Shown here in pieces: positions 1 through 5,573 of a stretch of 7,867 nt of DNA. Position 1 is the stretch's first letter. Each line of letters begins with the position of its first letter. Both the position numbers and the translations under genes were made by a program. The notes beneath the pieces were generated by a model. That model did no database searches, was not told the origin of the DNA, and saw only the letters and a list, made by a program, of their open reading frames with translations. The DNA is from an uncultured Limnohabitans sp. (GTDB lineage Bacteria; Pseudomonadota; Gammaproteobacteria; Burkholderiales; Burkholderiaceae_C). The stretch lies in contig CALEYZ010000184.1 in NCBI GenBank assembly GCA_937928195.1, forward strand, positions 1 to 7,867, in the 5' to 3' direction.

Positions 1-5
1 GATCG

Positions 6-21
6 TGGCATCTTTATTGCA
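6..21 (+). promoter_or_regulatory. sigma-54 (RpoN) promoter, -24/-12 elements
   Basis: TGGCAT, five bases, then TTGCA. This is a close match to the RpoN consensus TGGCAC-N5-TTGCW, with the invariant GG (7-8) and GC (19-20) separated by exactly ten bases. Transcription would begin about 12 bases past the GC, near position 32. The only gene downstream is flgA, which is under sigma-54 control in Pseudomonas- and Vibrio-type flagellar systems. An activator of the right class lies in the same window at 5574-6764. The enhancer site would lie upstream of the window and cannot be seen. Confidence 0.75.
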
Positions 22-32
22 TGAACTCCGGT

Positions 33-842
33 ATGTTCAATCCAAGTGTCAAAACCTCTACACCTGCCCAAGCCTTGATGCAAATCCTGTGCCTGACGGT
101 TTTTTGGCTATGGGCCCTGACGCCGACCGCGCAGGCCCAAACCTCAACCGCTGCACAAGTTCAAGCGCAGGTTCAAGCCAGTGCCGCGGCTGACGCCATG
201 GGGGCCCAAGTGCGCCAATGGATGGCCCAAACCCACGGTGTGGCGGCCAAAGAGGTTGCGATTGCGCCTTTAGATGGCCGCTTGAAAGTACAGGGGTGTC
301 AAACGCCCTTGAGCATGGACCACCCTTTTGCGTCCAAAGAAACCCTGCGGGTTCGTTGCTCAGAACCCGTGTGGCAACTCTATTTGCAAGTCAGCCTGCC
401 TCAGGGGGCCTATGGTGCGCAGACCCAAACCAGCAGCGGGGCTGCCGCCAATTCGGGTGCCAAATCCATGGTGGTGGCCAAGCGCTTGCTGCAGCGCGGG
501 ACCATTTTGCAAGCTGACATGCTGGAGGAGGTTCAAGCTTCCCCTGGAAATGCCGATACACAGATACTGAGTACGCTGAAAGATGCGCAATTTGCGGAGC
601 TGACCCGAGACATTGCGGCCGGACAGCCTTTGCGGGTGTCGGACATTCGTCGCGCGGTCATGGTGAAACAGGGTCAAGTGGTCATGTTGTCGATTGGCGA
701 CAAGGCCGAGTTTCAGATCTCGGTGCGCATGGAAGCCTTGCAAGATGGCCGGCTGGGAGAGCAAGTGAAGCTTAAAAACCCCGAGTCGGGTCGGCAGGTT
801 TCAGGTGTGGTGACGGGTCTGAACACGGCAAAAGGGCTTTGA
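33..842 (+). CDS. flgA: FlgA, periplasmic chaperone for flagellar P-ring assembly
   Basis: FlgA acts in the periplasm, where it helps FlgI subunits polymerise into the P-ring around the rod. The N-terminus has a hydrophobic Sec signal (LCLTVFWLWAL) with a probable cut after TAQA. The mature part has the FlgA pattern: an N-terminal domain with a conserved Cys pair (LKVQGCQ and LRVRCSE), an SAF-like middle (VVAKRLLQRGTIL to RDIAAGQPLRVSDIR) and a C-terminal beta domain (VKQGQVVMLSIG to SGVVTG). The start is uncertain. ATG 21 overlaps the -12 element of the sigma-54 promoter at 6-21, so it would lie upstream of the transcript. ATG 33 coincides with the predicted transcript start and keeps a Lys in the n-region. 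ATG 78 leaves a 46-base leader and a short uncharged signal peptide. None has a good Shine-Dalgarno. Family identity is firm. Confidence 0.92.
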   Translation: MFNPSVKTSTPAQALMQILCLTVFWLWALTPTAQAQTSTAAQVQAQVQASAAADAMGAQVRQWMAQTHGVAAKEVAIAPLDGRLKVQGCQTPLSMDHPFASKETLRVRCSEPVWQLYLQVSLPQGAYGAQTQTSSGAAANSGAKSMVVAKRLLQRGTILQADMLEEVQASPGNADTQILSTLKDAQFAELTRDIAAGQPLRVSDIRRAVMVKQGQVVMLSIGDKAEFQISVRMEALQDGRLGEQVKLKNPESGRQVSGVVTGLNTAKGL

Positions 843-899
843 GATTGCTAAAAAATGAAGTTTTTGACCCTCAAACCCCCAATATTTCAAAAAAATGAT

Positions 900-926
900 T
901 CAAGTTCTAGAATCTACTGTCGATAC
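900..926 (+). promoter_or_regulatory. sigma-28 (FliA) promoter for flgM-flgN
   Basis: TCAAGTTC, eleven bases, then GTCGATAC. This fits the flagellar sigma-28 pattern TAAAGTTT-N11-GCCGATAA, in the TCAAG form of the -35 box. It lies in the 146-base flgA-flgM gap, 62 bases before the flgM ATG. It implies that flgM is made under its own target sigma factor, the standard FliA/FlgM feedback loop. A second copy with the same spacing is at 5417-5443 on the other strand. Confidence 0.78.
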
Positions 927-936
927 TGAGCATGTC

Positions 937-957
937 CAACCCCCTTTGGGTGGGTTG
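937..957 (+). other. inverted repeat in the flgM 5' leader
   Basis: CAACCC and GGGTTG form a 6-bp stem around a 9-base centre, in which one more C-G pair is possible. It falls just after the expected transcript start of the sigma-28 promoter at 900-926, so it would sit at the very 5' end of the flgM message. No T-run follows, so it is not a typical rho-independent terminator for flgA. A role in mRNA stability or flgM translation is only a guess. Confidence 0.3.
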
Positions 958-988
958 ATGTGAGAAGAATGAAGAAAGTGAGCCTGGT

Positions 989-1312
989 ATGACCGATGCA
1001 ATTTCTAACTATGGACAGCGCGCCCAATCGGACGCGTCCTTGCGCAGCGCATTGGACAAAACCAACCGCAAAAGTGGCTCAACCAGCAGTGTTGCCAGTG
1101 ATGCGGCCGCGCCTGCAGCCCCCAGCGCCAAGTCCGCAGGCGCTGACGAGTTGCATTTGACCAATGTGGCCGCACGCGCCATGGCCGAGCCCGATTTTGA
1201 CCGGGTCAAGGTGGAGTCCATCAAGCAAGCGATCAAAGACGGCCAATACCCATTGAACCCTCGCAAAATCGCTGAAAGCTTCCACGCCATTGAGCAAATG
1301 ATTCGTGAGTGA
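989..1312 (+). CDS. flgM: FlgM, anti-sigma-28 factor
   Basis: FlgM binds FliA (sigma-28) in the cytoplasm and holds late flagellar genes off until the hook-basal body is complete. It is then exported through the flagellar channel. The protein is 107 residues, a normal size. Residues 1-50 are Ala/Ser-rich and low in complexity, as expected for the disordered N-terminus. The C-terminal half carries the sigma-binding signature: DELHLTNVAARA, then DRVKVESIKQAIKDGQYPLNPRKIAES. ATG 989 is preceded by a weak GAAAGTGAG ribosome site. It lies 63 bases after a FliA promoter and overlaps flgN by 8 bases, which suggests coupled translation. Identity rests on the C-terminal motif, the length and the position between flgA and flgN. 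Confidence 0.93.
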   Translation: MTDAISNYGQRAQSDASLRSALDKTNRKSGSTSSVASDAAAPAAPSAKSAGADELHLTNVAARAMAEPDFDRVKVESIKQAIKDGQYPLNPRKIAESFHAIEQMIRE

Positions 1313-1685
1313 GCGAGCACTGATTGTTTCCGACCAGCTGGTCCAGCTGTTGGCTTTGGAGTTTGAAGCTCTGAAGAGCCAAGACCTGGACCGGTTTGAA
1401 TCTTTGCAACCCGGAAAAAATGACCTGCTGGCCGAGTTAACGCAACTTTGCCCTTCTGCAGAAGACCTCCAAAAACTACCCGAGTGGGAAGCCTTGCGCG
1501 AGCGCATCATTGAATGCCGTGATTTGCACCGTCGCAATGCGGTGCTGATTGAGCGCAAGCTCGACACCATTCGCGGTGCGCTGCACAGCTTGCGTGTCGG
1601 CGATTCAGGCAGCCCCGTCGAAGTTTATGACCGCTTGGGTCAAGTGGCGCGCTTCAGTCGCGGCCGCGGTTATCAAGAAGTTTGA
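1305..1685 (+). CDS. flgN: FlgN, type III export chaperone for hook-filament junction proteins
   Basis: FlgN is a cytoplasmic chaperone that binds the junction proteins FlgK and FlgL and delivers them to the flagellar export gate. The product is 126 residues, mostly helical and charged, with Leu-rich helices (LVQLLALEFEALKSQDLDRFE; LLAELTQLC; LRERIIECRDLHRRNAVLIERKL). This matches the FlgN family in size and style. Translation starts at GTG 1305, inside the last codons of flgM, in a different frame. This arrangement favours translational coupling, and no strong ribosome site is visible. The 3' end overlaps the convergent flhB-like gene by 13 bases (1673-1685), so no terminator separates them. 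FlgN sequences diverge greatly, so position next to flgM is a main part of the evidence. Confidence 0.88.
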   Translation: MSERALIVSDQLVQLLALEFEALKSQDLDRFESLQPGKNDLLAELTQLCPSAEDLQKLPEWEALRERIIECRDLHRRNAVLIERKLDTIRGALHSLRVGDSGSPVEVYDRLGQVARFSRGRGYQEV

Positions 1686-1993
1686 TCCACGCTGGGTTCT
1701 TCCAGCGGCTTGTCGGGCTTTGTTTTTTCATCACCGGGGCGCATGCCCTTGAGCCAATACACCCAAGACAGCACCACGGCCACGGCGGTGTAAAGCTCTT
1801 GCGGAATTTCCTGATCGACATCGAGCCGACTTAAGAGGGCCAGCAGTTGCGGGTCTTCTGAAATGAACACGCCTTGCTTGCGTGCTTCGTCAATCATGCG
1901 CCAAGCCAAATCGTCGTCACCCTTGGCGGTGACCACGGGCACAGGATTCTTGCCATAGGCAAGGGCCACGGCTTGACGCATGTAGCGGCTCAT
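1673..1993 (-). CDS. small FlhB C-terminal-domain-like protein (FlhX/YlqH type)
   Basis: This 106-residue soluble protein resembles the cytoplasmic C-terminal domain of FlhB, the flagellar export substrate-switch protein, without its membrane part. FlhB-type landmarks in order are QAVALAYGKNPVPVVTAKGDDDLA, RMIDEARKQGVFISEDPQLLALL, and DVDQEIPQELYTAVAVVLSWVYWL, with a charged Pro-rich tail. The NPTH autocleavage motif is absent. The protein begins about where the cleaved C-terminal FlhB fragment would begin, with QAVALAY in the place of YAVALKY. ATG 1993 overlaps the stop of the FliK-like gene (ATGA), so the two are translationally coupled. An upstream in-frame ATG at 2035 would lie inside fliK and is less likely. 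FliK-like plus FlhB-fragment pairs also occur in other phyla (ylqG-ylqH in Bacillus). A role in export specificity switching is inferred. Confidence 0.85.
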   Translation of the reverse strand: MSRYMRQAVALAYGKNPVPVVTAKGDDDLAWRMIDEARKQGVFISEDPQLLALLSRLDVDQEIPQELYTAVAVVLSWVYWLKGMRPGDEKTKPDKPLEEPSVDQTS

Positions 1994-3045
1994 GCAGACA
2001 CATCCACCACCAAGCCACGACCTGAGGGTGTCCAATCACTGACCTCGCTGGGTCTGGCACCATGCACCACGCTGAAGGCACGCAAGGTGAGGCCGGCTGC
2101 GCGCAATTCATCACCCAACAAATACGAACGCGAGCGAGCTTGCGCTACCACGGCTTCGTTTTCTGCCCACATGGTGAGCTCAATGTTTTGGGCATTCATC
2201 AGCTGTGTCTTGAGCCACACGGGCCCCAGATCTTCTGTTTTGGAATGCACATTGACAGTGAGCACGGGTTGCTCACCTTCTTGTCTTGGGCCGCGCCGAA
2301 CGGTGAGCTCGACAGGGTTTGAGTCGGCGAAAGGCAAGGTCATGCTGAACAAGACTTCTTGTTGCGCTTGGGCTTGAACGGCCTGGACTTGGCTGGCTTC
2401 GATGTCGTCGACGGCTTTGGTGAGTTTTTCCACCACACCGGCATCGACTTCTTCATCACGTGACGACACACTCAGCTCGGCAATGAGTTTGCGCAAGAGT
2501 TGTTTGGTGTCTTGCGCAGGTGCTGGCAGGCCACGGGCCAGCCAAACTTCTGCGCCCATGGCGCCCATCATGGCTTGGCGCAAAGCGCTCGGCGTGAGTT
2601 GCGACATGGACAGCTGCAAGCCGCGCCATTGCGCTTGTAAATCTGGGCGCTGGACTTTGCTGAGCAATGCATCCAATGTGCCGGGCTCAAACAGTTGAGG
2701 CAGTTCAGAGTTGACGTTGGGTCTGTAGAGCAAGGTGGCAATGCGCGAGACCAAAGGCTGCGTGTTGATGGGCACCAAAGTGCCGCCTTGCGCGCGCAAC
2801 CAAATCGATTCACCCACTTGCGAGGCTTGCAAACCCGGCAGTGGCAGACTGCGGCCTTGCAAGACCAACATCGGCTGGCCGTGTTGTGATTTGACGGCGG
2901 CCTGAATCACTTGGCCGTCTTTCAAACCCAACTCGGCCGCAGGGCTGCCTTGCAAAGGCAGCAACTTGCCTTCTAGAAAGATGGGATGGATACGGCCGGG
3001 CGCAATCAGCGCCTCGGCCCCAGAGATCAAGGGAACCGGACCCAA
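1990..3045 (-). CDS. FliK-like hook-length control protein
   Basis: The product has up to 351 residues. The C-terminal region (about 225-350) matches the FliK Flg_hook domain: a strand-rich start (VLFSMTLPFADSNPVELTVRR), then LTVNVHSKTEDLGPVWLKTQL, a helix (AVVAQARSRSYLLGDELRAAGLTLRAFSVVHG) and a short tail. The N-terminal part (20-90) has beta-rich repeats ending in IWLRAQGG. FliK measures the hook and triggers the FlhB-dependent switch to filament substrates. The start is doubtful. The longest form uses TTG 3045 inside the upstream gene, another TTG lies at 3030, and no Shine-Dalgarno is visible at either. The first in-frame ATG is far inside the protein. Coupling by reinitiation from the upstream stop at 3027 is plausible. 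It may be a second FliK, because the standard fliK normally sits in the fliEFGHIJK cluster, so no gene symbol is assigned. Confidence 0.82.
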   Translation of the reverse strand: MGPVPLISGAEALIAPGRIHPIFLEGKLLPLQGSPAAELGLKDGQVIQAAVKSQHGQPMLVLQGRSLPLPGLQASQVGESIWLRAQGGTLVPINTQPLVSRIATLLYRPNVNSELPQLFEPGTLDALLSKVQRPDLQAQWRGLQLSMSQLTPSALRQAMMGAMGAEVWLARGLPAPAQDTKQLLRKLIAELSVSSRDEEVDAGVVEKLTKAVDDIEASQVQAVQAQAQQEVLFSMTLPFADSNPVELTVRRGPRQEGEQPVLTVNVHSKTEDLGPVWLKTQLMNAQNIELTMWAENEAVVAQARSRSYLLGDELRAAGLTLRAFSVVHGARPSEVSDWTPSGRGLVVDVSA

Positions 3046-3458
3046 GGCCGGCGAACTGAATAGTCGCGGGCGGCGGGGCCGGATTCTGAGGATTCTGGGT
3101 TGGCAGCAAAGGGCGTCAGTGCGGTTCGCACCACTTGTCCATGGTCGGGCACCGTGATGACCGTGCCAGCTTTGACGCGTTGCTGAGGATTGCCTGTGAT
3201 CACTTTGGGGTTGGCGTCCACCAGCGCTTGGCGCAGCACTTGTGTGTTCAGGGGACTGTTGGCGTAAACCTGTTGCACCAACTTGTCGATGGCCGTGCTT
3301 TGGGCCAAGGTCACATGGCTGGCTGCGGGGCTGGCGCCTTCTGCGGCAGGCTCAGCGGCGGCGACGGCTGTTGCGAGCACGCATGTCAAGGCCAGCATCG
3401 TCCATCGCGCAAAGGCATTGGCAGTAGCAGATGAATCAGGACGTGATGAAGGGGTCAT
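3027..3458 (-). CDS. small secreted protein with FimV-core/LysM-like domain
   Basis: This 143-residue protein is not a standard flagellar family. A long Sec signal peptide (hydrophobic MLALTCVLATAVAAA near 21-35) predicts export to the periplasm. Residues about 57-104 (AIDKLVQQVYANSPLNTQVLRQALVDANPKVI to RVKAGTVITVPD) resemble the N-terminal core of FimV/HubP. That region has the pattern 'ALYxANPxAF...NINRLxxGxxLxIP' and is LysM-related, so it may contact peptidoglycan. FimV itself is far longer, with a membrane segment and a TPR tail, all absent here. The ribosome site AAAGAG lies 6 bases before the ATG. The gene is 15 bases after flgT, and its last codons overlap the FliK-like gene in another frame. 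The Arg/Pro-rich end (ARDYSVRRPWVRFP) may be a by-product of that overlap. A guess is that it anchors the H-ring or marks the flagellated pole. Confidence 0.7.
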   Translation of the reverse strand: MTPSSRPDSSATANAFARWTMLALTCVLATAVAAAEPAAEGASPAASHVTLAQSTAIDKLVQQVYANSPLNTQVLRQALVDANPKVITGNPQQRVKAGTVITVPDHGQVVRTALTPFAANPESSESGPAARDYSVRRPWVRFP

Positions 3459-3473
3459 GGCATGCTCTTTGAA

Positions 3474-4874
3474 TCAGTAAGGCGTCATCACAAAACCGGC
3501 GTTGGTGTTCGCGGCAGTTTTGAGGGGGCGTTTGGCTGGCGCTGTGGTGCGCTGTGGGTTCGGGGCTACGTTAGGTTCTTGGACCAACGTGTCTGTGGGC
3601 CATGCACGCCAGTCAGCTTGTGCTGCTTGTGCGGGGCCAGCCAACACCACCAGTTGTGCGTTGTAGGGCGTCACAGCTTGAACTTTGGCCAGCAAGGTTT
3701 GCGGTGCACCGTCTTTGCCCAGCAACTCGGCGGGGAAGCGTGCAGGGTTGGCCACCAACCATTCATCGCCTTTGCGAACCCCGGCCAATGCGCCTGCATT
3801 GATTTGCACTTGCTGTGAGTAGACCGCAGTGACGGTGGGCGTGATGGCTTGGCAGCTGAGCCATTGCTCTGCCGCTGCACGCCAAGTTTGAAGTTGCTCT
3901 TGGACCAAGGCCATGCTGGCCGTTGTGAGGCGAGGCGCCGACCAAGCGGGGCGATCGACTTCAATTTGAAGGCTGGTGCTCTCTTCAAATTTGGCGTCTT
4001 GCACTTCGGTGCCGATGAGTTGGAAATCCAAATTCAAGACCACTGTGTTGCCAGTGTGGCCCATCAGACCTTCGATGCCAGAGGCTGGCAAGGGTGTGGT
4101 GCGAATTTTGAGATGCGCTTGCCAAGGCAGTGTCGCTGGCCGATTGCCAATCAGTGCGCGCTCGTAACTTGTCATGGTGCTGGCCATCGATGCGGCTGGC
4201 AAATTGTTGACAGCACGCCATGCGCGGGCAGTGCCTGCAGCGTTGGGGTTTTCAACCCACTGGGTTTGCAGCATCGGCAAGAGAGATTGGCGCACCACAG
4301 GGTTGGCCGAAGGATCGATGACCACACCAAAGTCAATCACATGGTTCATGTGCTCGCTCAATTTGGGCTTGCAAGCAGGCGCATCTGCTTCCGAGTCTTG
4401 TCCTGATTTGTCTTTGACATAGCCGGTTGCTTTGGCCAGAAGTTTGTTGAATTTTTGGACCGCGCCTTTGAGGCCGGTCTCGGTGATGGCGCTGTCGGCA
4501 GGCTTTAACGTGTCGTTGGCTGACGCTGTGGTGTTGGGAAATTGCAAACGTGCTTTGGCTTGACCTGTTTCATCGCGTTCAAAGCCTGCCACACGAACGC
4601 CCTGAACATCCAGCTTGTTTTGAAAGCGGCTGTTCTCACGCAAGCTGCCTTGTGGGTCCAACCATGTGGTGGTGGCAACGCGGGTTGGCGTTTGCAAGGA
4701 GGCGTCCACCAAACTTTGGCGAATGGCATCCAGCCGCTCTTGCGCAGTCAAGGGTGCTTGCGCCGCGGGCACGGATTTGTTGGCATTCAAGGATTGCGCT
4801 TGGGCTTGCAAACCCAGCAAGCCCGCCACCAGGGCCAGTGCCAAAGCGTTCTTGGAGAAAGCAAGCGTGCGCAT
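3474..4874 (-). CDS. flgT: FlgT-like H-ring protein of the flagellar basal body
   Basis: In Vibrio, FlgT is a periplasmic protein that builds the H-ring around the LP ring and recruits MotX/MotY to the stator. This product has 466 residues. It begins with a Sec signal peptide (LALALVAGLLGLQAQAQ, residues 1-27), then an FlgT_N-like domain at about 42-112 (AQERLDAIRQSLVDASLQ to RVAGFERDETGQAKARL). A middle FlgO/FlgT_M-like domain follows at about 175-310 (DFGVVIDPSANPVVRQSLLPML to NTVVLNLDFQLIG). The FlgT_C-like domain is at about 345-415 (VYSQQVQINAGALAGVRKGDEWLVAN). A basic Pro/Thr-rich tail ends the protein. It is longer than typical FlgT (near 380) because of an N/M linker and the tail. ATG 4874 is preferred to TTG 4880 because GAGG at 4884-4887 is 9 bases from the ATG but only 3 from the TTG. 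It starts 2 bases after the flgP stop. Orthology is judged from domain pattern, signal peptide and neighbours. Confidence 0.8.
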   Translation of the reverse strand: MRTLAFSKNALALALVAGLLGLQAQAQSLNANKSVPAAQAPLTAQERLDAIRQSLVDASLQTPTRVATTTWLDPQGSLRENSRFQNKLDVQGVRVAGFERDETGQAKARLQFPNTTASANDTLKPADSAITETGLKGAVQKFNKLLAKATGYVKDKSGQDSEADAPACKPKLSEHMNHVIDFGVVIDPSANPVVRQSLLPMLQTQWVENPNAAGTARAWRAVNNLPAASMASTMTSYERALIGNRPATLPWQAHLKIRTTPLPASGIEGLMGHTGNTVVLNLDFQLIGTEVQDAKFEESTSLQIEVDRPAWSAPRLTTASMALVQEQLQTWRAAAEQWLSCQAITPTVTAVYSQQVQINAGALAGVRKGDEWLVANPARFPAELLGKDGAPQTLLAKVQAVTPYNAQLVVLAGPAQAAQADWRAWPTDTLVQEPNVAPNPQRTTAPAKRPLKTAANTNAGFVMTPY

Positions 4875-4876
4875 GA

Positions 4877-5371
4877 TCAACGGCCTCGTGCAGCCATTTG
4901 GCCCATGAACATGATGCGCAAATCTTGCACCACATCGCGGTCAAGTGACAAGGTGGTCTCGTAGGTGTCTTCGCCCACGGGTGTGATGCTGATCAAACGG
5001 GCGCCGTAAATCACGCCTTCGACTTTGGCGCGAAAGGTGTCATTGGTGACCACCATGTCGGCCACGGTTGAGGTGGCGTCCAGCTGTTGGCCATAAACCT
5101 GTTCGGTCAAATTGCGATAAGCGTCCAATTTAGAAGCGCGGATGGCCATCAGGCGCTGCTGTGCAGGGTTCTTGTGGTTTTGCACGGTGACCACGGCATA
5201 GCCCGTTGCTGAAATGGTTTCGCGCTTTTCAACCAAAGGCGCCGACAGGGCGGTGTTGGCATCTTTGGCCGACGACGTGGGCATGGCCAGATTGATGGAC
5301 TTGCAGCCGGTGAGGGCGGTCAGACCCAAAGTCAGGCAGAGGGTCAGGCTGGCGGTGGTCATGCGTTTCAT
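4877..5371 (-). CDS. flgP: FlgP-like outer-membrane lipoprotein (LPP20 family)
   Basis: FlgP is an outer-membrane lipoprotein needed for motility in Vibrio and Campylobacter, where it forms the basal disk or outer part of the H-ring. This 164-residue protein has a lipoprotein signal peptide with lipobox LTGC, so Cys23 would be lipidated. The +2 residue is Lys, not Asp, which fits outer-membrane sorting. The LPP20-like domain covers about 52-150: SATGYAVVTVQN, a long helix (QQRLMAIRASKLDAYRNLTEQVYG), a strand (VEGVIYGARLISITPVGEDTYETTLSLD) and a closing helix. FlgT_N shares this fold. A clear ribosome site, AAGGAA (5378-5383), lies 6 bases before ATG 5371. It is the first gene of the minus-strand operon, with a FliA promoter at 5417-5443. 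FlgO, the third member of the Vibrio set, is not in the window. Confidence 0.86.
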   Translation of the reverse strand: MKRMTTASLTLCLTLGLTALTGCKSINLAMPTSSAKDANTALSAPLVEKRETISATGYAVVTVQNHKNPAQQRLMAIRASKLDAYRNLTEQVYGQQLDATSTVADMVVTNDTFRAKVEGVIYGARLISITPVGEDTYETTLSLDRDVVQDLRIMFMGQMAARGR

Positions 5372-5416
5372 GTTGTGTTCCTTGTGAGAGGGCGGACTTG
5401 AAGTCCTTCACCCTCT

Positions 5417-5443
5417 GATTCGGCATCAACTTGAGAAGCTTGA
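5417..5443 (-). promoter_or_regulatory. sigma-28 (FliA) promoter for the flgP operon
   Basis: On the minus strand, TCAAGCTT, eleven bases, then GCCGAATC. The spacing and -35 box equal those of the flgM promoter, and GCCGA of the -10 box is exact. The -10 ends 45 bases before the flgP ATG, leaving a leader of normal length with a good ribosome site. A second TCAAG copy lies 10 bases downstream of the first, within the spacer. If real, this promoter makes flgP, flgT, the FimV-like gene, the FliK-like gene and the flhB-like gene one late (class III) flagellar operon. Confidence 0.7.
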
Positions 5444-5509
5444 GGGTCAACAGGCCGGCTTGTTGTGAAAACGCGAAGGCAGGTGACGGTTTTCCGACAT
5501 TTCTGTGTT

Positions 5510-5521
5510 TTTGGCGCCAAA
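5510..5521. promoter_or_regulatory. 12-bp perfect palindrome in a divergent control region
   Basis: TTTGGCGCCAAA is a perfect inverted repeat in the ~200-base gap between divergent flgP and the sigma-54 activator gene. It is 52 bases before the activator ATG and 66 bases upstream of the flgP FliA promoter. A dimeric regulator could bind it, possibly the activator acting on its own gene. It has no protein-level explanation, but short GC-centred palindromes also arise by chance. Confidence 0.3.
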
Positions 5522-5573
5522 TTGCAATACAGTGGTGTCTTGAGAAAACTCTTGGGCCCGCCCGCCACCCTTC

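Noticed and set aside
1079..1570. 163-codon open frame on the minus strand
   Set aside because: It is a shadow of flgM and flgN, with a Ser/Arg-rich composition typical of antisense translation.
2056..2068. TGGCACCATGC, resembling a sigma-54 -24 element
   Set aside because: It lies inside the FliK-like gene on the opposite strand, and no TTGC follows at the right distance.
1874..2377. 167-codon open frame on the plus strand
   Set aside because: It is antisense to the FliK-like and FlhB-like genes, with a Ser/Cys/Arg-rich product without domain features and no ribosome site context.
2810..3109. Minus-strand frame spanning the FimV-like/FliK-like junction, as a possible bridging gene
   Set aside because: It uses the third frame across two better supported genes, and its product has no pattern of either family.
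5512..5526. Sigma-54-like TGGCGCCAAATTGCA upstream of the activator gene
   Set aside because: The GG and GC are 9 bases apart instead of the required 10, and the TGGC half is explained by the palindrome at 5510-5521.
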